Shown piece after piece: positions 15,121-19,842 of a stretch of DNA of 19,842 bases. The stretch spans positions 1 to 19,842 of the forward strand of contig DHLZ01000032.1 of the NCBI GenBank assembly GCA_002405515.1, read 5' to 3'. A model generated the notes under the pieces. The model was not told where the DNA came from. It made no database searches and saw only the letters and a program-made list of their open reading frames with translations. The stretch is from Planctomycetaceae bacterium UBA4655 (GTDB lineage: Bacteria; Planctomycetota; Planctomycetia; Pirellulales; UBA1268). The number at the start of each line of letters is the position of its first letter. Positions within the stretch are counted from its first letter, which is position 1. The position numbers and the translations under genes were made by a program.

Positions 15121-16602
15121 TCAGGAGCGGTCTGGGCTGCCGAGGATGCAGAGGTCGTCGACGAGCGTACAGCGGCGCTGCCGTGTGAAGGTGAGCGGGG
15201 TCGTCACCCCCTCGCCCGTCGGCGTCGCGATCGAGAAGGAAAGATACCCCTCGCCGCCGAGGCCGAGGCCGGCCACGCTCGGGCCGTTCTTCACGAAGAG
15301 CGTCGTGTCGAGGAGCCGCCCCATCCGCGTCATCGTGCGGACGTCGTTGGAGTGGATGATCGCGGTGTGGCGAAAGCCGTGCTCGCTCTCGTGGGCCCGG
15401 TGGATCGCCTCGTCGACGTCCTTGCAGCGGACGAACGGCACGAACGGCATCATCTGCTCCGTGGGCACGAACGGGTTGTCGACGTCGGTCTCGCCGAAGA
15501 CGAGATCGAGCCCCTCCCGTGCCGCCGCGCCCGCGGCCTTCGCAAGCACCGCCGCGTCCTGGCCGACGAGATCCTTGCAGGGGGCGGGATGCCGGTGGGC
15601 CCCCTCGCCGACCATCACGATCGCACGCTTCGTGAGGGCGTCGACCTGCCTCGCGCCGAGCCGCATCCCGCCGGCCCGCTCCATCGCGGCCATGAGCCGG
15701 TCGAAGACGCTCCCGACCACGAAGACCTGCTTTTCGCCGATGCAGAGGAGGTTGTTGTCGTAGCTCGCCCCCTGGATGATCGACCTCGCGGCGTTGTCGA
15801 GGTCGGCGGTGTCGTCCACGACGACCGGCGGGTTGCCTGGACCGGCCACGATCGCCCGCTTGCTCGACTGCATCGCCGCCTTCGCCACGGCGGGGCCGCC
15901 GGTGACGCAGATGAGCTTCACGCCGCGGTGGCTGAAGAGATCGCCTGCGGTCTCGAGTGTCGGCTCGGCCACGAGGCAGACGAGGTTGTCGATGCCGATG
16001 TCCCGCTGGATCGCCGCGTTGAACCGGCGGACCCCCTCGGCGGCGATCCGCTTGCCGCTCGGGTGCGGGTTGACCACGACCGTGTTGCCCGCGGCGATCA
16101 TGTTGATCGCGTTGCAGGCGATCGTGGGGAGCGAATGGGTGACGGGCGTGATCGCACCGATGACGCCGAACGGGGCGTGCTCGATCACGGCCAGGCCGTG
16201 GTCGCCGCTGAAGACCTCGCTCCTCATGAACTCCACGCCCGGCACCTTCGTGCCGAGGACCTTCAGCTTCTCGATCTTGTGGTCGAGGCGGCCGACCTTC
16301 GTCTCCGCGAACTCCATCCGGCCGAGCTCCTCCGCGTCGTCGATCGAAATGCGGCGGATGTGGTCGATCGCCTTCCTGCGGCCCTCGACGCCGAGCCGTT
16401 CGAGCTGCTCGAAGGCCTCGGTCGCGGCACGGACGGCCTCGTCGACGCTTCCAAATATCCCATGGGCGCCGGCGCTGGAGCGGCCGTGAGCCGGGCCGGA
16501 TGCAGCGGACGGCTGTGCCGCCGCTTTTCCGGCGAGGCTCAGCTCCTGGATCACCTGGCGGACGATGTGGGCGATGTCGGGGGGCGTGGGTGCGATGGAC
16601 AT
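15121..16602 (-). CDS. CoA-acylating aldehyde dehydrogenase (PduP/EutE-like)
   Basis: A 493-residue enzyme from ATG 16602. Residues 6-22 (TPPDIAHIVRQVIQEL) form an amphipathic encapsulation-type helix, followed by an Ala/Ser/Gly linker to about residue 48. The catalytic domain shows EHAPFGVIGAITPVTHSLPT (141-160), VTGGPAVAKAAM (233-244), AGPGNPPVVVDDTADLDNA, and the nucleophile C287 in NNLLCIGEKQVF. All are typical of PduP/EutE enzymes that convert an aldehyde, NAD and CoA into acyl-CoA and NADH. In this operon lactaldehyde (or its product) is the expected substrate. The following gene is a BMC-P 11 bases away and the preceding one another BMC-P 35 bases upstream. It is confidently a core enzyme of the compartment. 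Confidence 0.93.
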   Translation of the reverse strand: MSIAPTPPDIAHIVRQVIQELSLAGKAAAQPSAASGPAHGRSSAGAHGIFGSVDEAVRAATEAFEQLERLGVEGRRKAIDHIRRISIDDAEELGRMEFAETKVGRLDHKIEKLKVLGTKVPGVEFMRSEVFSGDHGLAVIEHAPFGVIGAITPVTHSLPTIACNAINMIAAGNTVVVNPHPSGKRIAAEGVRRFNAAIQRDIGIDNLVCLVAEPTLETAGDLFSHRGVKLICVTGGPAVAKAAMQSSKRAIVAGPGNPPVVVDDTADLDNAARSIIQGASYDNNLLCIGEKQVFVVGSVFDRLMAAMERAGGMRLGARQVDALTKRAIVMVGEGAHRHPAPCKDLVGQDAAVLAKAAGAAAREGLDLVFGETDVDNPFVPTEQMMPFVPFVRCKDVDEAIHRAHESEHGFRHTAIIHSNDVRTMTRMGRLLDTTLFVKNGPSVAGLGLGGEGYLSFSIATPTGEGVTTPLTFTRQRRCTLVDDLCILGSPDRS

Positions 16603-16637
16603 GGTGGTGATGGGAAGGGGATTGGTTGTGGCGTTGG

Positions 16638-16946
16638 TCAGGTGCGGTGGAAGACTTCCTGGCCGTCGACGCGGACGGTGTCGACGAGGCCGATGACGAC
16701 GGCGTCGATCGGCAGCGATTTGGTTTCGGGCGTGAGCCGGGCGCTCGAGCCCTGCGTGACGAGGACGAACTGCCCCTCGCCGGCGCCGAGCGTGTCGATG
16801 GCGATGAAGGTGCGGCCGGTCGAGACGAGCTTCGACCGCGTCTTCTCGTCGAGCCGGTAGGGCTCCACGACGAGCAGCTTGTGGCCGGTCATGGCCTCGG
16901 CCTTCTGCGTGGCGACGACCGATCCGGTCACGAGTGCGACGAACAT
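16638..16946 (-). CDS. BMC-P vertex shell protein (EutN/CcmL family), copy 1
   Basis: A 102-residue protein from ATG 16946 with a purine-rich GAGAGGAAAGGG upstream as ribosome site. MFVALVTGSVVATQKAEAMTG and HKLLVVEPYRLD form the first strands. FIAIDTLGAGEGQFVLVTQG followed by SSARLTPETKSLPIDAVVIGLVD is the full conserved core of EutN/CcmL pentamers. Here the 'GSSAR' loop is canonical, unlike in copy 3. It is the best conserved of the three vertex proteins. It lies 16 bases downstream of the acetate kinase stop. Confidence 0.93.
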   Translation of the reverse strand: MFVALVTGSVVATQKAEAMTGHKLLVVEPYRLDEKTRSKLVSTGRTFIAIDTLGAGEGQFVLVTQGSSARLTPETKSLPIDAVVIGLVDTVRVDGQEVFHRT

Positions 16947-16962
16947 CGATTTCCCTTTCCTC

Positions 16963-18213
16963 TCATGCGTGGTTCGAGGCGAGCAGGTCGCGGGTCTGCC
17001 TCGCGACGACGAGCTCCTCGTTCGTTGGAATCACCCAGATGGCGGCCCGTGAGTCCTTCGCGTGGATCGGACGCTCCGCGGAGCCCTGGGAAGCATTGGC
17101 GTCCGCGTCGATCACGATCCCGAGGTCGGCGAGGCCCTCGAGCACGGCCGCGCGGGTGAGAGGCGAGTTTTCGCCGATGCCGCCCGCGAAGCCGATCGCA
17201 TCCACGCCGCCGAGCTCCACGATCCCCGCGCCGAGCCAGTGTCGGACCGATGCGACGAACACGTCGATCGCCGTCCTGGCCCGGGCGTTGCCGGCGGCCG
17301 CGGCCTGCTCGAGGTCGCGCATGTCGCCGGAGGTTCCCGACATGCCGGCGAGGCCGGCCTTCGTGGAAAGCTCCACGAGCAGTTCCTCGAAGCCGCGGCC
17401 CGTGGCCTTCGCCACGTGGAGCACCGCGAAGGGATCGAGATCGCCGGCCCGGTTGTTCTGGGGCAGGCCCGACTGCGGGCTCATCCCCATCGACGTGCCG
17501 ACGCTCCTGCCGTCACGGATCCAGCAGACGCTGCTCGAACCGCCGAGGTGGCAGGAGATCGCCCGCAGCGGCCGCGACGGCTTCGGCGGCGCGACCGCCG
17601 AGAGCCTTTCCGCCACGTACCGATGGCTCGCGCCGTGGAATCCCCACCGCTTCACGCGGTGCTTCTCCACCCACTCCGTCGGCACCGCGTAGAGCGAGTT
17701 GCGGTCGGGAATGGTCGCGTGAAACCCGGTCTCGAAGGCCGCGACGAGCGGCACCCGTGGCAGCTTCTCGCCCAACAGCCGCATCGCCCGCACATAGGGC
17801 GGGTTGTGGGCCGGGGCGACGCTCGCCATTTCCTCCATCGCCGCAAGCACGTCGGGCGTGACGCGTTCGACGCCGCCCACCCTCCCGCCGTGCACGGCCT
17901 TGAAGCCGATCGCCGCCACCTCCTCGATGCTCGCAAGCGGCCCGCCCTCGCCGGTGAGCTGATCGACCGCCGCCCGCAGGGCGACGGCATGATCGGGCAC
18001 GGGGCTTACCGTCTCGAGCTTTCGTCCGCCGAGGGTCGCACCACCGAGGGTCGCATCCCCGAGGGTCGCATAGACCCGGCTTTCGGCCGCACCGATCCGC
18101 TCGACGCCCCCCTTGGCGAGCTCCGTGCCCCCCTCCGCGCCCGCCTTTTCCGGCAGGTCGAAGAGGCGGTACTTGAAGCTCGTGGATCCGAGATTGGCGA
18201 CGAGGATTTTCAT
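16963..18213 (-). CDS. ackA: Acetate/propionate kinase
   Basis: A 416-residue kinase from ATG 18213; frames extending further upstream lack the family start. MKILVANLGSTSFKYRLFDL carries the phosphate-binding N7 and S10-T11-S12. GFKAVHGG, the catalytic-domain segment WGFHGASHRYVAERL, AISCHLGGSSSVCWIRDG, and FAGGIGENSP (ADENOSINE loop) are all present. It converts acyl-phosphate and ADP into the acid and ATP, taking the product of PduL, here possibly lactyl- or propionyl-phosphate as well as acetyl-phosphate. A three-unit five-residue repeat (ATLGDATLGGATLGG, residues 49-63) inserts into a variable surface loop. No targeting helix is visible, so the enzyme may be cytosolic. A 128-base gap separates it from the preceding BMC-H gene, larger than most gaps in the operon. 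Confidence 0.92.
   Translation of the reverse strand: MKILVANLGSTSFKYRLFDLPEKAGAEGGTELAKGGVERIGAAESRVYATLGDATLGGATLGGRKLETVSPVPDHAVALRAAVDQLTGEGGPLASIEEVAAIGFKAVHGGRVGGVERVTPDVLAAMEEMASVAPAHNPPYVRAMRLLGEKLPRVPLVAAFETGFHATIPDRNSLYAVPTEWVEKHRVKRWGFHGASHRYVAERLSAVAPPKPSRPLRAISCHLGGSSSVCWIRDGRSVGTSMGMSPQSGLPQNNRAGDLDPFAVLHVAKATGRGFEELLVELSTKAGLAGMSGTSGDMRDLEQAAAAGNARARTAIDVFVASVRHWLGAGIVELGGVDAIGFAGGIGENSPLTRAAVLEGLADLGIVIDADANASQGSAERPIHAKDSRAAIWVIPTNEELVVARQTRDLLASNHA
18030..18070. repeat. In-frame 15-bp tandem repeat inside ackA
   Basis: GAGGGTCGCA occurs at 18031-18040, 18046-18055 and 18061-18070 with a 15-base period. It encodes three copies of the five-residue unit A-T-L-G-G/D in the kinase, and copy number can change without breaking the frame. 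Confidence 0.8.
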
Positions 18214-18341
18214 CGTGCAAGGCTCGACCGGCAATTCGCCGTCCGAGAACGTGTTGGGTGAATCGGGCCAACTCCCCACTCGGCTCGCGCCTCGGGCTTC
18301 CGGTGTCGGAGGCACGAGATTCTCGCCGCGAGGAGAAGCGA

Positions 18342-18611
18342 TCAGGAGAAAAACGCGGTGACGAGGCTCTCGGCGGGACGCGGGATCACGTGGCTCGCGA
18401 CGAGTTCGCCGACCTGCTGGGCCGCGGTCGCACCGGCCTCGACGGCCGCCCGAACGCTGCCGACGTCGCCCTGCACCACCGTCGCCACGAAGGCGTTGCC
18501 GATGCTGATCCGCTTGAGAACCTTCACGTTGGCCGCCTTGGCCATCGCGTCCGTCGCCTCGACGAGGCCGACGAGTCCCTTGGTTTCGAGGAGTCCGATT
18601 GCCGTGTTCAT
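18342..18611 (-). CDS. BMC-H hexameric shell protein 2
   Basis: An 89-residue protein from ATG 18611, with AAGGACAG upstream. An in-frame ATG at 18671 would add 20 residues unlike any BMC start. AIGLLETKGLVGLVEATDAMAKAANV is the canonical BMC-domain start, and GDVGSVRAAVEAGATAAQQVGEL with SHVIPRP completes the fold. The loop that lines the central pore reads RISIGNAF rather than the KIGSG type of its neighbour, so the two hexamers probably differ in what their pores admit. Length is typical for a single-domain shell protein. Hexamers tile the facets of the compartment. The acetate kinase gene follows after 128 bases. Confidence 0.93.
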   Translation of the reverse strand: MNTAIGLLETKGLVGLVEATDAMAKAANVKVLKRISIGNAFVATVVQGDVGSVRAAVEAGATAAQQVGELVASHVIPRPAESLVTAFFS

Positions 18612-18689
18612 GCTCTGTCCTTCTGGTTTTGGGGTTCCGGTCTTGAAATGGGGAAAAAGTTCCAGTTGCATCTGCTTGCGTTCGATCGA

Positions 18690-18974
18690 TCAGGCATGCG
18701 GCGGCAGCACGACCCCGATGTCCTCGTGAGGACGCGCGATCACCTGCACGCTCACCACGTCGCCGATCCGGCCGCCGGCCGCCGCACCCGCGTCGGTCGC
18801 CGCCTTCACCGCGGCCACGTCGCCCGAGACGAACGCCGTCACGAGCCCGCTGCCGATCTTGTCCCAGCCCAGGAAGGTGACGTTCGCCGCCTTCATCATC
18901 GCGTCCACCGCCTCGACGAGGGTGACGAATCCTTTCACCTCGATCATTCCGAGGGCTTCGACGTTCTTCGCCAT
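18690..18974 (-). CDS. BMC-H hexameric shell protein 1
   Basis: A 94-residue protein from ATG 18974, with AGGAG 11 bases upstream. The BMC domain is complete: EALGMIEVKGFVTLVEAVDA, MMKAANVTFLGWDKIGSG with the pore loop KIGSG, AFVSGDVAAVKAATDAGAAA, and VVSVQVIARPHED. An in-frame ATG at 19106 would add a 44-residue basic extension starting MAKKKAAKRTRRRN and shorten the gap to the upstream gene from 155 to 23 bases. I prefer the short form because it has the better ribosome site and gives the usual BMC-H N-terminus, but the long form is possible. It is probably the major facet tile of the shell, next to BMC-H 2. Confidence 0.92.
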   Translation of the reverse strand: MAKNVEALGMIEVKGFVTLVEAVDAMMKAANVTFLGWDKIGSGLVTAFVSGDVAAVKAATDAGAAAGGRIGDVVSVQVIARPHEDIGVVLPPHA

Positions 18975-19129
18975 CTGTTGCCTTGCTCCTGTGTCACTCT
19001 GCCTACCAACCTTCGCGGGGCCGTCCCCGCCGACCGCACCGGCACGCGCCGGCTGCACGGTCGTGTTTCGTCTTCGCGTTCGCTTGGCTGCCTTCTTCTT
19101 GGCCATGCTGCGGCTCGGTTCCGTTTTTC

Positions 19130-19822
19130 TCAGGTCTGCCTGACGAGTTCGACGCTCGTCGCGTGGTCGAGATCGGCCGCGTTGCCCTCGTCGGTGTCGA
19201 TGTGCACCTCGAGCTTGCTCGTGGCGTCGGCCCGCACGAGCAGGTCGCGAAACACCGTGGAGCAGCTGCCGTCGATCACGAGGCTCATGCGGTCGCCGTT
19301 CTTCACGCCGAAATGCTCGGCGTCGGCGAAATTCATGTGCACGTGCCGCTCGGCCCGGATCACGCCCTCGGAAAGCTCGATCGCGCCGGCCGGGCCCACG
19401 AGCACGCAGCCCGGGGTGCGCGCGATCTGGCCGCTCGGGCGAACCGGCAGGTCGATGCCGAGCGAGATGCCGTCGGTGAAGGCGAGCTCCACCTGCGAGG
19501 CCTTGCGGGTGGGCCCGAGCACGCGGACGGTCGGCAGCATCTTCCGCTTGGGGCCGACGAGCATGACCGTCTCCTCGGCCGCGTAGAATCCGTCCTGGTA
19601 GAGGTTCTTCATCGGCGTCAGCGTGCGGCCCTTGCCGAAGAGCTTCTCGACGTGCTCGTCGGTGAGGTGGCAATGGCGGGCCGAGATGCTGACGACGAGC
19701 TTCGGTGTGGTCCGTTCGGCCGCGGCGGCCTGCGACGGGGGCGTGCGCGATTTCAGGATGATCTCGCGGACGATCCGCTCGACGCTCGTGCGATCGAGTC
19801 CGGCCGGAAGCGTGGCGATCAT
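19130..19822 (-). CDS. pduL: PduL-type phosphotransacylase, first visible gene of BMC operon
   Basis: A 230-residue protein from ATG 19822, complete but only 20 bases from the window edge. An N-terminal amphipathic helix GLDRTSVERIVREIILK (8-24) and a short linker precede the catalytic part, matching the encapsulation peptide known for PduL. Metal-binding motifs are SARHCHL (H50, H52), AERHVHM (H160, H162) and EVHIDTDEGNAA (H207), the two beta-barrel halves of the family. It moves the acyl group from CoA to phosphate inside the compartment, recycling CoA for the aldehyde dehydrogenase and supplying acyl-phosphate to the kinase. Length is typical. Promoter and any regulator gene would lie beyond the right edge. 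Confidence 0.94.
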   Translation of the reverse strand: MIATLPAGLDRTSVERIVREIILKSRTPPSQAAAAERTTPKLVVSISARHCHLTDEHVEKLFGKGRTLTPMKNLYQDGFYAAEETVMLVGPKRKMLPTVRVLGPTRKASQVELAFTDGISLGIDLPVRPSGQIARTPGCVLVGPAGAIELSEGVIRAERHVHMNFADAEHFGVKNGDRMSLVIDGSCSTVFRDLLVRADATSKLEVHIDTDEGNAADLDHATSVELVRQT

Positions 19823-19842
19823 GCTAGCGGGCTCCAGTGGCA

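Noticed and set aside
15352..18261. Long plus-strand frames opposite aldehyde dehydrogenase and acetate kinase
   Set aside because: Antisense shadows with Arg/His/Asp-rich composition and no motif.
1..19842. CRISPR arrays, tRNA or rRNA genes
   Set aside because: No regularly spaced direct repeats of CRISPR length and no tRNA/rRNA signature sequences were seen on either strand.

Overview
The window looks like chromosomal DNA from a G+C-rich planctomycete. Support comes from a planctomycete/verrucomicrobial-type (PVM) bacterial microcompartment operon, a DUF1080 exported protein, a planctomycete-style small lipoprotein, and remnants of transposase types that are common in that phylum. All phylum assignments rest on recognising protein families, not on a search.

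Region by region. (1) 1-2602 is an accessory zone. It holds the edge of a small transposon-associated gene (1-160, minus), about 0.8 kb with no convincing gene, and a compact three-gene A+T-rich cassette on the plus strand (988-2358: unknown protein, small putative DNA-binding protein, GNAT-like protein). It ends abruptly inside a truncated comM gene (2603-3523, minus) that stops in the Walker B region. (2) 3663-5724 holds ordinary G+C-rich genes: an exported DUF1080 protein, an HD-domain phosphohydrolase and a convergent small lipoprotein. (3) 6271-11070 is a two-gene heavy-metal RND efflux operon (CzcB-like adaptor, CzcA-like pump) without an outer-membrane channel gene. (4) 11071-11777 contains a decayed insertion sequence (19-bp inverted ends and a frameshifted DDE transposase fragment), then three consecutive strong hairpins. 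(5) 11778-19822 is one minus-strand microcompartment operon.

The microcompartment operon reads, in transcription order: PduL phosphotransacylase, BMC-H shell protein 1, BMC-H shell protein 2, acetate kinase, BMC-P vertex protein, CoA-acylating aldehyde dehydrogenase, BMC-P, an unknown protein, BMC-P, class II (zinc) aldolase, lactate/malate-type dehydrogenase. By analogy with the described PVM compartments for L-fucose/L-rhamnose, the aldolase would release lactaldehyde plus DHAP from a deoxysugar 1-phosphate. The aldehyde dehydrogenase would oxidise the aldehyde to acyl-CoA, PduL would make acyl-phosphate and regenerate CoA, and the kinase would make ATP. The dehydrogenase could help with NAD recycling. 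Four proteins (PduL, aldehyde dehydrogenase, the unknown protein, aldolase) carry a similar short amphipathic helix at one end joined by a flexible linker, which is the hallmark of an encapsulation peptide.

The points most worth a second look are the unknown protein that carries an encapsulation-type helix, the Arg at the substrate-specificity position of the dehydrogenase, the C-terminal targeting helix and CxxC motif on the aldolase, and the comM truncation beside a foreign-looking cassette.
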